Notes under the pieces: generated by a model | What the model saw: only the letters and a program-made list of their open reading frames with translations | Databases searched by the model: none | Told to the model about the DNA's origin: nothing | Program-made: the position numbers and the translations under genes | DNA from: Caldilinea sp. CFX5 | GTDB lineage: Bacteria > Chloroflexota > Anaerolineae > Caldilineales > Caldilineaceae | Length of the DNA: 64,000 bases | Assembly: GCA_021405325.1 (NCBI GenBank) | Contig: QWII01000043.1 | Location: 122,069-186,068 of the forward strand | Reading direction: 5' to 3' | Part shown: positions 48,132 to 58,592 of the stretch, piece after piece | Layout of the letters: each line of letters starts with the position of its first letter | How positions within the stretch are numbered: the first letter of the stretch is position 1

Positions 48132-51100
48132 ATGGAAGCGCTTGCTATCACCTTATTCGGTGGCTTTGCCGTGACAGTGCAGGGCGAACCGATCGCCGCG
48201 TTTGAATCCAACAAAGTGCGCGCCTTACTGGCCTATTTAGCGGTCGAAGCGAGTACAGCGGGGGCGCGGCCACACCAGCGCGCAGTCCTGGCCGGGTTGC
48301 TCTGGCCCGATTACCCGGAGGAGATGGCGCGCACCAATCTGCGCCACGTCTTGCGCCAACTGCGCCAGACGCTGCCCGAAACAGCGGGGGCCGCGCCCCT
48401 GCTCTTGACCACCCAGCAGACCATCCAGATCAACCCCGCTTGCCCCTACACCCTGGATGTGGCGCGCTTTACCCACCTGCTAGCGGAGTCGCGCCGCTGC
48501 CCCCAGCGCGAGCTGGCCGCTTGCCCGGCTTGTCTGGCCCGCTATCAAGAAGCCGCCGAACTATACCGCGGTGATTTTCTCGCCGGGCTTTCACTCTACG
48601 ACAGTGAACCCTTTGACGAGTGGCTGGTCATCCAGCGCGAGGGGCTGCATCGGCAGGCGTTGGAACTCTTCTTCACCCTGGCAACCTATCATGCGGAACA
48701 GGGCGACGATGAACAAGCTCAGCAGTATGTACGGCGGCAACTGCACCTGGAGCCGTGGCGCGAAGAAGCCCACCGCCAGTTGATGCGCCTGCTGGCCGCC
48801 AGTGGTCAACGCAGCGCCGCCCTGGCCCAATATACCCAGTGTCGCAAAATCCTGGCCGATGAATTGAGCATCGAGCCGGACGCCGAAACCACCGCGCTCT
48901 ATGAACAGATCCGCAGCGGCAAGCTTGATAAGAAGACAAGGCGACAAGATGACAAGGTGACAAGTGACAAGGTGACAAGTGACAAGGTGACAAGTGACAA
49001 GGTGACAAGTGACAAGGTGACAAGTGACAAGGTGACAGTAACTCACCCTGTCACCCTGTCACCCCTTCACCCTGTCACCCTGTCATCTCACCAGGATTGG
49101 GGGAACGCGCCGGCCGTTGCCTTTTTCTATGGCCGCACGCAGGAATTAGAACAACTGCAAGCGTGGTTAGGCCGTGACCCCCGCCAGGCTGAAGCGCAGC
49201 AGGCGCGCCTAGTGGCGGTGTTGGGCATGGGGGGGATGGGGAAGACGACCCTGGTTGCCAAGGCGGCCAGGGCGACTGCCGAACACTTCGCCTTTGTCTT
49301 CTGGTTTTCCTTGCTCAATGCGCCGCCGGTCACGGACTATCTCCGCACCTGTCTCCCCTTTCTGGCGCGCCAACAACTGGCCCAGTTGCCGCCCATGCTA
49401 GGGGAACAAGTAACGTTGCTCCTCAGCTATTTGCGCCAGCAGCGTTGTTTGCTGGTGTTGGATAATGTCGAGAGCATCCTGGAAGCGGGGCAGGCCGGCC
49501 ACTATCGCCCCGGCTATGAAGACTATGGTCAACTGATTGAGCGGATCGCGCAGAGCGAACACCAGAGTTGTCTGCTGTTGACCAGCCGCGAACGGCCCCA
49601 TCGCCTTGGCCAATTGGAGGAAGATTATCCTTGGGTCCACACCCTGCCGTTAGAGGGGTTAGGCGTGGCGGCCGGGGAGGCGTTGCTCAAAACGCGGGGG
49701 CTGGCCGATGAAACGCCTTTGGTGCAAGAGGTGGTGCAGCGCTATTCGGGCAATCCGCTGGCCTTAAAGCTGGTGGCGCGCACGATCCAGGAGTTATTTG
49801 ACGGCGACGTTGCCGCCTTTCTCCGCGATGAGACGCCGATCTTTGATGACATCCGCAGCGTGTTGGATGAGCAATTCCAACGGCTCACGCCCCTCGAACG
49901 GGAAATTTTATGCTGGCTCGCCATTGAACGCGAAAGCATTGCGCTCCCGGCATTAACGCAAAACCTGGTCCGGCCGCCAACCCGTAGCGACCTGCTGGAA
50001 GCGCTGCGGGCGCTGCAACGCCGTTCCCTCCTCGAAAAAACCCCGGCCGGTTTTACCCTGCAAAATGTCGTCATCGAATATGTCACGGAGGCGATCATTG
50101 CGCAAGTCTGTGCCGAGATCGCCGATGATCGCTGGCTGAACCCGGTGCAAAACGCGCCCCGATTACGTGCCAAAGGCGGGCGTGGGGAGCAGCTTATCGA
50201 CCACTTTTTACTTCAGCATCATGCGTTGCTCAAAGCGCAGGCCACAACGCATGTGCGCCAGAGCCAACTGCGCCAGATCGTCCAGCCGGTGTTGAACCGG
50301 TTGGTTGCGCACGTTGGGCAACCGGCGCTGGTGGCGCGGCTGGAGCAACTACGGCTGGCGTTGCAAACGTTGGCCGCCGGTCGCGCGGCGGACGCCCCCG
50401 GTTATTTGGGCGGCAACTTGCTGAACTTGTTGCGCGCGCTGGAAGTTGACCTCACCGGGCGCGATTTTTCGCACCTCTGTCTGTGGCAAGCCAATTTGCA
50501 GGGCGCCAACCTGCGCCAGGTAAACTTCACCGGCGCTGATCTCGCCTTTTCGACCTTTACCTATGAATTTGGTCATATCTTTGCGCTTGCCTTGCAACCC
50601 CAGCGCACGCTATTGGCCGTGGGTACGGGCGCCGGGGAGATTCGCTTGTGGCGCCTCAGCGATCTGCAACCCCAACGCATCCTGACTGGTCATCAGAACC
50701 GGGTGCAAGCGCTGGCCTTTCATCCCAATGGCGAGATCCTGGCCAGCGCCAGTTCTGATACCACCGTTCGCCTCTGGCATGTTGGGCGTGGCGAACAGCT
50801 CGCCAGCCTGACGGGACACCGCAACGGCGTGCTGGCGGTCGCCTTTAGCCCGGACGGCGCCATCTTAGCGAGTAGCAGTCGGGATCATACCATCTATCTC
50901 TGGTCGCTGTCGGAAGCGCTTCATGGTTCCGCCGGGACTGTGCAACCCCGCCAAATTCTTCGGCACCATACCAATTGGGTAGACGCCATCGCCTTTCACC
51001 CGCACGGTCGTCTTTTGGCCAGCGGCAGCGAAGACGCGACAATTGCGCTCTGGGATGTCGGCGCCTTGGCCCAGGCCCACACCAACCTTGATGCGCCGAA

Positions 51101-52547
51101 CGATGGGCCGGTGGCGCAAACGGCGCTGCGCCTGGTTCTGCGCCACCATAGCGATAAGGTGACGGCGCTCACCTTTAATGCGGCGGGAACGCTCTGCGCC
51201 AGTGGCGATGCCGGCGGCGTGGTACAGCTCTGGGATGCCGCCGATGGACGGCTGCTCCACCGGCTCACCGGCCATCGCTACTGGGTTCGGTCGCTGGCCT
51301 TCACCCCGGATGGCGCCCTCCTGGCCAGTGGCAGCGCCGATCGCACTGTGCGGCTGTGGGATGTAGCCAAAGGCGAGCTGGTAGACACGCTGTATGGTCA
51401 TACCAGCACCATCTGGGCCATTGGGATCACGAGCGATGGGCAGGTGTTGAGCAGCGCCGGGGAGGATGGCACGATCCGGCTCTGGCATTTACGGGGGCAG
51501 GGACAGCAGCGGGCGCTGCACACTGTACAGGGGTATCTGCCAGCGGTCCATACCCTGGCCTTTAGCCCTGACGGGAACACCTTAGCCGTTGGCGATGAAT
51601 ATGGCACGATTCACCTGTGGCATACCCCACCGGCAAAGGCCCCCGAATACCGCACCTTGTTGAGTCATGCCGGCGGGGTGAAGGCGGTGGTTTTTAGCGC
51701 AACGGGCCGCTACCTGGCCAGCGCCGGCGATGATGGCGTGTTGCGCGTCTGGGATCTGTTGCTGGCTGGCGCGGTGACGACGTTGCCCTGTGATGGCACC
51801 TTGCTTGAGTGTGTGGCCTTTGCTCCTAACGAGCAGATGGTGGCAACGGGCGGCAACAATCGCCAGCTTTATCTGTGGGACAGGCAACCGTTGCCCCACG
51901 GGCGCCTGGTGCAGGCGCGCCAAACGCACGACAGCACCATTAGAAGCGTTGTCTTTAGTCACCAGGGCGATTGGCTGATCAGTAGCAGTCGGGATGGCGC
52001 CATTTGCCGCTGGTCCTTGCCGGCGCTCCTGGCAAACGAAGAGCCTAGACCCATCGTCAAGCAAACGGGGGTCGAGATCTGGTCCGTGAGCCTAAGCCCG
52101 GACAGCGCAGTGCTGGCGGCGGCCTGCCGCGACGGGGCGATTCGGCTATGGCCGGTGCAGGCCGCCGCCACGACCCCACCGGTCACGGTGCTGTCCGGTC
52201 ATCAAACGTTGGTGCGCGCCGTGGCGTTTAGCCCGGATCAGCGTACCATTGCCAGCGGCAGCGAGGATCACACGGTTCGCTTGTGGGATATTCCCAGCGG
52301 CCAACAACGGTCACTTTTGCAGAAACATCAACAAGCCGTGACCGCGGTGGCCTTCCGCCCAGATGGCAAAATCCTGGCCAGCGGTGGCGCCGATGGCGCC
52401 GTCAACCTGTGGGATGCCGAGACCGGGGCGCACATTGCCACCCGCCAACCACCCGGCCCCTACGCCGGCCTGAAGATCACCGGCGTCACGGGGATCACCG
52501 CGGCGCAAAAGGCGGCGCTGAAGGCATTGGGCGCAGTGGAAGAGTGA
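48132..52547 (+). CDS. BTAD/SARP-type activator 3 with ATPase and 14 WD40 repeats
   Basis: A 1471-residue regulator. A winged helix (ALAITLFGGFAVTVQG, NKVRALLAYLAVEA) and BTAD domain (to ~260, LEPWREEAHRQLMRLLA) are followed by a linker of tandem DKVTS repeats (~273-305). A STAND ATPase has P-loop VLGMGGMGKTTL near 363 and CLLVLDNVESIL. A few pentapeptide-like turns (LQGANLRQVNFTGADLAFS) lead into WD40 repeats from ~815 to 1437. I count fourteen blade ends of the type VRLWDV, enough for two seven-bladed propellers. The C-terminus GLKITGVTGITAAQKAALKA is a tail I associate with Chloroflexota WD40 proteins. Divergent from array F. Confidence 0.9.
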   Translation: MEALAITLFGGFAVTVQGEPIAAFESNKVRALLAYLAVEASTAGARPHQRAVLAGLLWPDYPEEMARTNLRHVLRQLRQTLPETAGAAPLLLTTQQTIQINPACPYTLDVARFTHLLAESRRCPQRELAACPACLARYQEAAELYRGDFLAGLSLYDSEPFDEWLVIQREGLHRQALELFFTLATYHAEQGDDEQAQQYVRRQLHLEPWREEAHRQLMRLLAASGQRSAALAQYTQCRKILADELSIEPDAETTALYEQIRSGKLDKKTRRQDDKVTSDKVTSDKVTSDKVTSDKVTSDKVTVTHPVTLSPLHPVTLSSHQDWGNAPAVAFFYGRTQELEQLQAWLGRDPRQAEAQQARLVAVLGMGGMGKTTLVAKAARATAEHFAFVFWFSLLNAPPVTDYLRTCLPFLARQQLAQLPPMLGEQVTLLLSYLRQQRCLLVLDNVESILEAGQAGHYRPGYEDYGQLIERIAQSEHQSCLLLTSRERPHRLGQLEEDYPWVHTLPLEGLGVAAGEALLKTRGLADETPLVQEVVQRYSGNPLALKLVARTIQELFDGDVAAFLRDETPIFDDIRSVLDEQFQRLTPLEREILCWLAIERESIALPALTQNLVRPPTRSDLLEALRALQRRSLLEKTPAGFTLQNVVIEYVTEAIIAQVCAEIADDRWLNPVQNAPRLRAKGGRGEQLIDHFLLQHHALLKAQATTHVRQSQLRQIVQPVLNRLVAHVGQPALVARLEQLRLALQTLAAGRAADAPGYLGGNLLNLLRALEVDLTGRDFSHLCLWQANLQGANLRQVNFTGADLAFSTFTYEFGHIFALALQPQRTLLAVGTGAGEIRLWRLSDLQPQRILTGHQNRVQALAFHPNGEILASASSDTTVRLWHVGRGEQLASLTGHRNGVLAVAFSPDGAILASSSRDHTIYLWSLSEALHGSAGTVQPRQILRHHTNWVDAIAFHPHGRLLASGSEDATIALWDVGALAQAHTNLDAPNDGPVAQTALRLVLRHHSDKVTALTFNAAGTLCASGDAGGVVQLWDAADGRLLHRLTGHRYWVRSLAFTPDGALLASGSADRTVRLWDVAKGELVDTLYGHTSTIWAIGITSDGQVLSSAGEDGTIRLWHLRGQGQQRALHTVQGYLPAVHTLAFSPDGNTLAVGDEYGTIHLWHTPPAKAPEYRTLLSHAGGVKAVVFSATGRYLASAGDDGVLRVWDLLLAGAVTTLPCDGTLLECVAFAPNEQMVATGGNNRQLYLWDRQPLPHGRLVQARQTHDSTIRSVVFSHQGDWLISSSRDGAICRWSLPALLANEEPRPIVKQTGVEIWSVSLSPDSAVLAAACRDGAIRLWPVQAAATTPPVTVLSGHQTLVRAVAFSPDQRTIASGSEDHTVRLWDIPSGQQRSLLQKHQQAVTAVAFRPDGKILASGGADGAVNLWDAETGAHIATRQPPGPYAGLKITGVTGITAAQKAALKALGAVEE
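48951..49040 (+). repeat. 15-bp in-frame tandem repeat (six units)
   Basis: GACAAGGTGACAAGT repeats five times exactly from 48951, and a sixth unit diverges at its end. Each unit encodes DKVTS. The following TCACCCTGTCACC words are partly complementary, so the linker DNA or RNA can fold. Copy number is likely to vary between strains. Confidence 0.9.
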
Positions 52548-52562
52548 ACAGACTTCCATCGT

Positions 52563-53969
52563 TCACCCCCTCACCCCGAAGGGCAGGCGCACCGTAAAGC
52601 AGGTCGCCCCCGGCTGTGAGCGGACGGTGATCTGCCCGCCATGGTTCTGGGTCACAATCTGGTGGGCGATATTCAGACCTAAGCCTGTACCGGCGCCGGG
52701 TGGTTTGGTGGTAAAAAAGGGATCGAAGATCTTGGGCTGAATGGCTTCGGGAATGCCGTGACCGCTGTCCTCGATGCTGACCACCACCCAGTCATTTTCC
52801 TGCCGGGTACGCAGGGTCAGGCCGCCTGCACCGTTCATGGCGGCAATGGCGTTGTCGATCAAATTGGTCCACACCTGGTTGAGTGCGCTGCCGTAGCCAT
52901 CAACGGGCGGGAGATCGGCGGCGTAGTCACGCACGATGACGATCCCCGTCTTTAGGTGGTGACGCAGCATCGCCAGCGTATTATCCAACCCTTCATGGAT
53001 GTTCACCGCCTGCATGGGCGCCTGATCCAGGTAGCTGTAGGCTTTGAGGGCGCGCACAATTTCGGCAATGCGGCCGGTGGCGTCGTGAATTTCCTGGGCC
53101 AGCGTCGCAAGGGTAAAGGTGGCTGTGAGCCAGGCGATGACAGGCGCCAGTTGGTGGGGCGCAACCATAGCCGCCAATGCCTCCAGGGTCGCAGTCGTGT
53201 AGCCGAGCGTCACCAGGTCGGGGGCATAGTCCCAGCCCTGGTCCACCTGATGATCGGCCAACCATGCTTCAACCGCTTCCTGTTGATCGCTGCTCGTGAG
53301 GGCATCCAGCCGCAACAGCGCGTTGGGGTGCGCCCCTGTCTGTTGGGAAAGCGTCTGCACCTGTGCCGTCTGCGCCGCGGTGAGTCCAGCCTCTCCCAGA
53401 TGGAGATGGGTCGCTTGTAAATCACCGAGGCGGGCGAGGAGTTGGCTGGCGCTGCGCTGGGCGGCGGCAGCCGGGTTGTTCAGTTCATGGGCCACCCCGG
53501 CGCTCAGTTTGCCCAGCGTCGCCAGCTTCTCCCGTTGGCGCAACATCAGCTCCTGCTGCAAATAAGCGCGCTCGAGGTCGCGCAGCTTCTTTTTTTCCAG
53601 GCTGCTCTGTACGCGCGCCCGCAGCAGCACCGGATCAAAGGGCTTGAGCAGATAATCCTCCGCCCCCATCTCAATACAGCGGACAATACTCGCCATCTCC
53701 TCCACCGCCGAAACGATGATCACAACCAGCGCACGCAGGTCGGCATCGGCGCGTATCGCTTGCAGCACCTGAAAACCATCCATGTCAGGCATGATGAGAT
53801 CGAGCAAGAGCAGATCATAGGGGCGCGCCCGTAACATCTGGAGCGCCGCTTGCCCGTTTGACGCCAGTTCCACCGTTTGGCCTTGCTGTTCCAGCGCACG
53901 GGCGAGCTTCAGACGGTTGACCTGATTGTCATCGACGACCAAAATCTTACCCTGTTGGTTTGTTGTCAC
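52563..53969 (-). CDS. Receiver - histidine kinase (response regulator fused to HK)
   Basis: A 468-residue protein. An N-terminal receiver ([32 protein letters not shown]) joins, through a helix, a histidine kinase with acceptor box [18 protein letters not shown] and an HATPase domain ([37 protein letters not shown]). The kinase type (HELNNP) is that of NtrB-like enzymes. The GTG at 53969 with GGGAGGG 8 nt upstream is chosen; it overlaps the preceding gene by 23 nt. It probably passes phosphate between the upstream hybrid kinase and other regulators. Confidence 0.88.
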   Translation of the reverse strand: MTTNQQGKILVVDDNQVNRLKLARALEQQGQTVELASNGQAALQMLRARPYDLLLLDLIMPDMDGFQVLQAIRADADLRALVVIIVSAVEEMASIVRCIEMGAEDYLLKPFDPVLLRARVQSSLEKKKLRDLERAYLQQELMLRQREKLATLGKLSAGVAHELNNPAAAAQRSASQLLARLGDLQATHLHLGEAGLTAAQTAQVQTLSQQTGAHPNALLRLDALTSSDQQEAVEAWLADHQVDQGWDYAPDLVTLGYTTATLEALAAMVAPHQLAPVIAWLTATFTLATLAQEIHDATGRIAEIVRALKAYSYLDQAPMQAVNIHEGLDNTLAMLRHHLKTGIVIVRDYAADLPPVDGYGSALNQVWTNLIDNAIAAMNGAGGLTLRTRQENDWVVVSIEDSGHGIPEAIQPKIFDPFFTTKPPGAGTGLGLNIAHQIVTQNHGGQITVRSQPGATCFTVRLPFGVRG

Positions 53970-56274
53970 GGCTATTGCCCTCCCGTTGGCTTGCCCGCAG
54001 CGCACGGTGAACGCGGGCAAATTCCTCTTCAATCGCCGTTACCAGCGTGTCCGCTTGCGATAGATCGCCCGCCTTGGCCATGCTTTCGAGGGTTTTGTTC
54101 AAATCGCGCAGCCGCCCCGCCCCGAAGTCGGCGGCATTCGCTTTCAGGCTATGAGCCGCAAGATGGACGCCCCGGCGATCACCTGTTGCGATGCCGCGGC
54201 GCAGATCAGCCAGAAGTTGGGGCCCATCCGTTAGGAAAGTATCGATCAGTTCGTCGAGGTAAGCGGGTTGGTCCCCCACGACGGTCTGTAAGCGAGCCAG
54301 CGCTCCCGGCTCAATGGCGTCCGCCACGGCGACCACGGACGGTGGCGCGACAGACGGGTGGGGCGGCTGGCTCGTCCCGGAATGATCCAGGGCCGGCATC
54401 TCTGCCTTGGTGGTGCGATCGGGGCTGGGCTGTGGGCGGGCGTCGGCTGCCTGGCGCAATGCCGCCACTAACGCTTGCACCTGGATCGGTTTGCTGACAT
54501 ACCCATCCATACCGGCGGCGAAACAGGCGCTCTGCATATCGGTCATGGCGTCGGCGGTCATGGCGATGATGTAGGGCTGCGCCGCCGGCGGCCACTCCTG
54601 GCGAATGCGACAGGTGGTTTCCAGCCCGTCCATCACCGGCATCTGTACATCCATCAGCACCACATCATAGCGCTGCCGGCGCAACGCCTGGAGCGCCTCT
54701 TGGCCGCTGCCGGCCACATCCGCCCGATAGCCCAGCCGCGCCAACAGACGCAACGCCAACCGTTGATTAGTGCTGTTGTCATCGACCAGGAGCATGTGCA
54801 GCGGCAGCCTTCGCCCCAGATCGGGATCAAAGGGCGAAGGAGCGGGCCCCCTTTGGGCGTGAGGGGGCGGCATAGCCGGCAAGTCGGCCCGCGCCGGGGC
54901 CGCCGGCGCCCGGATGGTAAAGTGAAAGGTGGAGCCGCCGCCGGCCACACTCTCCACCCACATAGCGCCCCCCATCAGTTCACTCAGCCGTTTGCTGATC
55001 ACCAGCCCCAACCCCGTGCCGCCATAGCGCCGGGCGGTGGACGCATCGGCTTGGCTAAACGCATGAAAGAGCCGATCCATGCGCTCGGCGGGAATGCCGA
55101 TGCCGGTATCGCGCACGGCAAAGTGGATCGTCAGCGGGGTAGCCGCTGGGGCGGCCACCCCGTCCGCGGTAGTGACAGTGAGGACAACTTCCCCCTGCTC
55201 GGTAAACTTAATGGCGTTGCTCAACAAGTTGGTGAGAATCTGACGTAGGCGGGTTACGTCCCCGACAAGGGCGGCAGGCGTATCATCACTGATGTGATAG
55301 GCCAGAGCCAGCCCCTTTTCGGCGGCGCCCCCGGCCATAAGATCCAGGGTGGCTTCAATGGCCTGGCGCAGGTCAAAGCGCTGCTCTTCCAATTCGAGCC
55401 GGCCCGCTTCCATCTTTGAGAAATCGAGGATATCGTTGATGATCGTCAGCAACAGTTCGCCGCTGTTGCGGATCGTTGCCGTAGACTCGTGCTGTTCGGG
55501 GGTTAACGTGGTGTCCAAGAGCAGGCTAGTCATGCCGATGACGGCGTTCATGGGCGTGCGGATCTCATGGCTCATGGTGGCCAGGAAGGCGCTTTTGGCG
55601 CGCGTCGCGGCTTCGGCGCTCAGGCGGGCGGTTTGCGCTTCCTGGTAGAGCCGCATATTTTCCAGCAGCGCTTGCTCCTTCTCGTGCAGAAAATGGGTGA
55701 GCATGCCATAAGCCGCCACCCACGGCCCGACAATATTCAGCACAAAAAAGAGCGTGCGCACGGTCGGATCCACCGCCGGCCGTGTACTGCTCAACGGCTC
55801 CAACAGCGCGCTGAGGACGACCAGCGTCAAGAAGGCCCAGAACCAGCGGAGCGCCTGGCGCCGGTCCGCCACCAGCAGTGCGCCCAGCGGTGCAATCAGC
55901 GACCAGAGGATCGTTGCACTACTTTGCACTAGTCCCCCCAAAATGACCGTCATGAGGAAGGGCAGGAGCAGGCTCAGGGTTAGCTGCAGCAAGCGGAAAC
56001 GCCGGAAATCCTGTGTACGCGCAAAGAGGAGGATATTGCCGAGCGACAGCAGTGTATAGCCATAGGGCAGCAACACCGCTGCCAGGCTGGCGTAGAGCCA
56101 ACAGGCCAGGGAACCCCAAACCAGCCCAGCCAGACTCATAGCGGCGGCAAAGAGCAGGATCAAGCGTTTCCGCAGCCGCGTCTCCGCACACTCATCGGGC
56201 TGCGCCCCCACACGGGCGATCCACGAGCTGAACCTGGCCCGTATCCGGCGCAGGGAGGGTTGAAGGAAGTCCAT
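53947..56274 (-). CDS. Membrane hybrid histidine kinase (HisKA, HATPase, receiver, HPt)
   Basis: A 775-residue kinase. Residues ~35-200 form six or so membrane helices. Then a coiled coil, HisKA ([17 protein letters not shown]), HATPase ([33 protein letters not shown]), a receiver ([33 protein letters not shown]) and a C-terminal HPt with the histidine in [14 protein letters not shown]. This is the full four-step phosphorelay of BarA/ArcB-type kinases, without a recognisable periplasmic sensor. The stop overlaps the next gene, so the two are coupled. Confidence 0.92.
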   Translation of the reverse strand: MDFLQPSLRRIRARFSSWIARVGAQPDECAETRLRKRLILLFAAAMSLAGLVWGSLACWLYASLAAVLLPYGYTLLSLGNILLFARTQDFRRFRLLQLTLSLLLPFLMTVILGGLVQSSATILWSLIAPLGALLVADRRQALRWFWAFLTLVVLSALLEPLSSTRPAVDPTVRTLFFVLNIVGPWVAAYGMLTHFLHEKEQALLENMRLYQEAQTARLSAEAATRAKSAFLATMSHEIRTPMNAVIGMTSLLLDTTLTPEQHESTATIRNSGELLLTIINDILDFSKMEAGRLELEEQRFDLRQAIEATLDLMAGGAAEKGLALAYHISDDTPAALVGDVTRLRQILTNLLSNAIKFTEQGEVVLTVTTADGVAAPAATPLTIHFAVRDTGIGIPAERMDRLFHAFSQADASTARRYGGTGLGLVISKRLSELMGGAMWVESVAGGGSTFHFTIRAPAAPARADLPAMPPPHAQRGPAPSPFDPDLGRRLPLHMLLVDDNSTNQRLALRLLARLGYRADVAGSGQEALQALRRQRYDVVLMDVQMPVMDGLETTCRIRQEWPPAAQPYIIAMTADAMTDMQSACFAAGMDGYVSKPIQVQALVAALRQAADARPQPSPDRTTKAEMPALDHSGTSQPPHPSVAPPSVVAVADAIEPGALARLQTVVGDQPAYLDELIDTFLTDGPQLLADLRRGIATGDRRGVHLAAHSLKANAADFGAGRLRDLNKTLESMAKAGDLSQADTLVTAIEEEFARVHRALRASQREGNSRDNKPTG

Positions 56275-56312
56275 GGTTTGTTTCCCAACTTTTCCTGGGA
56301 CAAGCAGACAAA

Positions 56313-56384
56313 GTTTATCAGAGAACTTGCGGTTGCAAACCGCACAATTTCGTTTATCAGAGAACGTGCGGTTGCAAACCGCAC
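56313..56384. repeat. Two direct repeats with REP-like palindromes
   Basis: GTTTATCAGAGAAC(T/G)TGCGG... occurs at 56313-56345 and 56352-56384, 39 bp apart. Each contains GCGGTT-GCA-AACCGC, related to the hairpin inside the MITE at 484-745 (AACCGCACCTAC). It sits between the hybrid kinase start and the DUF2892 stop. Confidence 0.75.
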
Positions 56385-56388
56385 CTAC

Positions 56389-56631
56389 CTACGCGTGATG
56401 GCGCGGCGGACCCGCTTTGAGCCGACTGAGCAACTGGCCGCACTGGTGGGCGATGCCCAACTTTTCCAGGATTTGCTCTAACAGACACCAGCGTGTAAAG
56501 GCCGATTGCAGGAGGTTCACTCCCACAAAAATCGTGAGCCAGTACCATTGGGCGCTGACCAGATGGCCCAGCACCAGTGACACCAAGATCAAGGTTCCCG
56601 CCGTCAGGCGTACATATTGTTCGATGACCAT
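56389..56631 (-). CDS. DUF2892-family membrane protein (YgaP-tail-like)
   Basis: An 80-residue protein beginning MVIEQYVRLTAGTLILVSLV. It has two membrane helices, with a turn around SAQWYWLTIFVGVNLLQSAF and a Cys in RWCLLEQILEKLG. This matches the DUF2892 domain that forms the membrane tail of the rhodanese YgaP. AGGAGG is 6 nt before the ATG at 56631. It lies 17 nt after the flavoprotein gene on the same strand, so it is in its operon. The sulfur-related genes further right fit a role in sulfane-sulfur handling (inference). Confidence 0.8.
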   Translation of the reverse strand: MVIEQYVRLTAGTLILVSLVLGHLVSAQWYWLTIFVGVNLLQSAFTRWCLLEQILEKLGIAHQCGQLLSRLKAGPPRHHA

Positions 56632-56648
56632 GCAAAGCCTCCTGACCG

Positions 56649-58319
56649 CTATACGGTCTTCAGATACTGATGAACTAGCCCCACAGCCATAGCGCCTTGT
56701 CCCACCGCCGTCGCCACCCGGCGGGTCGATCCCTGGCAGACATCGCCCACGGCAAAAATACCGGGTACGCTCGTCTCCAGCGGATAGGGGTCGCGCGGGA
56801 GCAACCAACCTTTGGGGCGTTTGCCTGCGCGGAGCAGGTCCGGCCCGACCAGAATAAAGCCGGCATGGTTGCGTTCCACCACATCGGCCACCAAAGCCGA
56901 GTGCGGCACGGCGCCGATAAAGAGAAAGAGCGCCTTGGTTGCCAGCGTTGTTATGGCATCTGTCTGCCGGTTGACAACGGTCACCGCTTCCAGTTGGCGC
57001 TCCCCGCTGACCCCCGCCACCTCGGTCTGTAGACAGACCGCAATGTTGGGGGTGGCGCGGATCTGATCCACCAGATAGTGGGACATGCCATGTTCCAAAA
57101 CTGCGCCGCGCACCAGCATGGTCACTTGCTTGGCGTAGCGGGCGAAAAAGAGTGCGCCCTGGCCGGCGGAGTTGCCCCCACCCACCACACAAACATGCTC
57201 CTGGCGATAGTGGGCCGCTTCAGTCAGCGCGGCGCCATAGTAGATGCCGGCGCCAGTCAGCCGCGCAACATGGGGCAGATCCAGTTGGCGCACGCTGACG
57301 CCTGTCGCGATGAGCAAGGCGTGGCAACTCAACTCCGTCCCATCTTGGAGGACGACAATACGGTAGGCGCCTTCGACACAGACCTTGACCACCTCCTGCG
57401 CGCTCAATATCTCGACGCCAAAGCGGATGGCCTGGGTGGTGGCGCGCTGGGCTAGTTCGGCGCCGCTCACCCCGTTGGGAAAACCGAGATAATTCTCAAT
57501 GCGTGAACTGGTGCCGGCCTGCCCGCCGGTGGCGCGTTTTTCGATCAGGGCCGTGCGCAGTCCCTCCGATGCACCATAGACCGCCGCACCCAATCCTGCC
57601 GGCCCCGCGCCGATGATGATCAGATCATAAAAGGGCTGGGTGGCCTGGGTGCGCAAGCCCACCTTTTCGGCCAATGTGCGGTTATCGGGGGCGACCAGGT
57701 AGCTGCCATCGGGGAAGAAAACCACCGGCAGGCGCGCTGCCGTGCCGGCAGCGTCGGCCGTCGCCGCTACCAGCGCCGCCGTCGTCGCATCCTTCTCCAG
57801 GTCTACCCAGTGGTAGGGAATGCGATTGCACGACAGAAAATCTTTGACGTGATGCGATTGCGGTGACCACAAGGCGCCGGCGACCCGGATGCCGTCAACG
57901 GGGGTCGGGACCGTGGCTTGCCAATCGCTCAACAGACCGTCAAGCACAGGATAGAGCTGCTGCTCCGGGGGATCCCAGGGTTTCATCAAATAATAGTCAA
58001 GCCCAATGGTGTTGATACAGGCAATCGCCGCCTGGGTATCGGCGTAGGCCGTGAGGAGAACTTTGCGCGCCTCCGGGTACAGCTTGCGGGCTTCGGCCAG
58101 AAAGTCGGTTCCCGCCATCTGTGGCATGCGCTGATCGACCAGGAAGAGCGCCACCGCGTCCCCCCGCCGCTTGAGTTGATGGACCAGCGCCAGCGCTTCC
58201 TGGCCGGAGTCCGCCGTAATAATGCGATAGTTGCGGCGGTACTGTTGGCGCAAATCCCGCTCAAGTGCATGGCGAACCGCTGGTTCATCATCGACGGTAA
58301 CAATGATTGGTTTCAGCAC
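56649..58319 (-). CDS. Fused response regulator / thioredoxin-reductase-like flavoprotein
   Basis: A 556-residue paralogue of the protein at 8294, with an intact receiver: acidic pair 10-11, acceptor Asp62 in LFLVDQRMPQMAG, Thr in VLLTAYADT and Lys in LMKPWDPPE. The reductase part has IIGAGPAGLGAAVYGAS, GGQAGTSSRIENYLGFPNG and VVGGGNSAGQGALFFARYA, ending FAVGDVCQGSTRRVATAVG. The CxxC of thioredoxin reductase is replaced by GIYYGAALTEA. A thioredoxin-like segment lies between (~140-200). The start is a GTG at 58319 after AGGGGAAC, overlapping S4 by 32 nt. It is thus translationally linked to S4 and followed by DUF2892. Confidence 0.88.
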   Translation of the reverse strand: MLKPIIVTVDDEPAVRHALERDLRQQYRRNYRIITADSGQEALALVHQLKRRGDAVALFLVDQRMPQMAGTDFLAEARKLYPEARKVLLTAYADTQAAIACINTIGLDYYLMKPWDPPEQQLYPVLDGLLSDWQATVPTPVDGIRVAGALWSPQSHHVKDFLSCNRIPYHWVDLEKDATTAALVAATADAAGTAARLPVVFFPDGSYLVAPDNRTLAEKVGLRTQATQPFYDLIIIGAGPAGLGAAVYGASEGLRTALIEKRATGGQAGTSSRIENYLGFPNGVSGAELAQRATTQAIRFGVEILSAQEVVKVCVEGAYRIVVLQDGTELSCHALLIATGVSVRQLDLPHVARLTGAGIYYGAALTEAAHYRQEHVCVVGGGNSAGQGALFFARYAKQVTMLVRGAVLEHGMSHYLVDQIRATPNIAVCLQTEVAGVSGERQLEAVTVVNRQTDAITTLATKALFLFIGAVPHSALVADVVERNHAGFILVGPDLLRAGKRPKGWLLPRDPYPLETSVPGIFAVGDVCQGSTRRVATAVGQGAMAVGLVHQYLKTV

Positions 58320-58527
58320 GGACCTGTTCCCCTTTCTGCGCTGACGCTTCCTCCATCAATTCGAGCAAATGACAAATCAACGCATCCAAATCGGCAAAGC
58401 CATTGAGTTCCCCGGACTCGATATCTTTCAAGCTGAAACGCCAGACGGCAGCGCGCTGGTCGCGGTTTTCCAGCCACATGCGCAAAAGCAGGGAGCGATA
58501 AGAAGGTAGGTTGGTTCTGTGTGACAT
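58288..58527 (-). CDS. Small conserved protein S4
   Basis: A 79-residue protein: NLPSYRSLLLRMW, then WRFSLKDIESGELNGFADLD and HLLELMEEA. It is close to S3. It is the first gene of the operon S4 - flavoprotein - DUF2892. An IS66-like MITE lies 65 bp upstream, where the other S genes have their heptamer array, so the array may have been displaced or lost. Function unknown. Confidence 0.75.
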   Translation of the reverse strand: MSHRTNLPSYRSLLLRMWLENRDQRAAVWRFSLKDIESGELNGFADLDALICHLLELMEEASAQKGEQVRAETNHCYRR

Positions 58528-58592
58528 CGTATATGCTTCCTTTCTTGCTGCCCCTTGTTTGCCGGCCCCGCTGTACCAATTCAGCTTAGGCG

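Noticed and set aside
48951..49040. Regularly repeated units as a CRISPR array
   Set aside because: The units are 15 bp, contiguous, in frame and without spacers; they encode DKVTS repeats in a protein linker.
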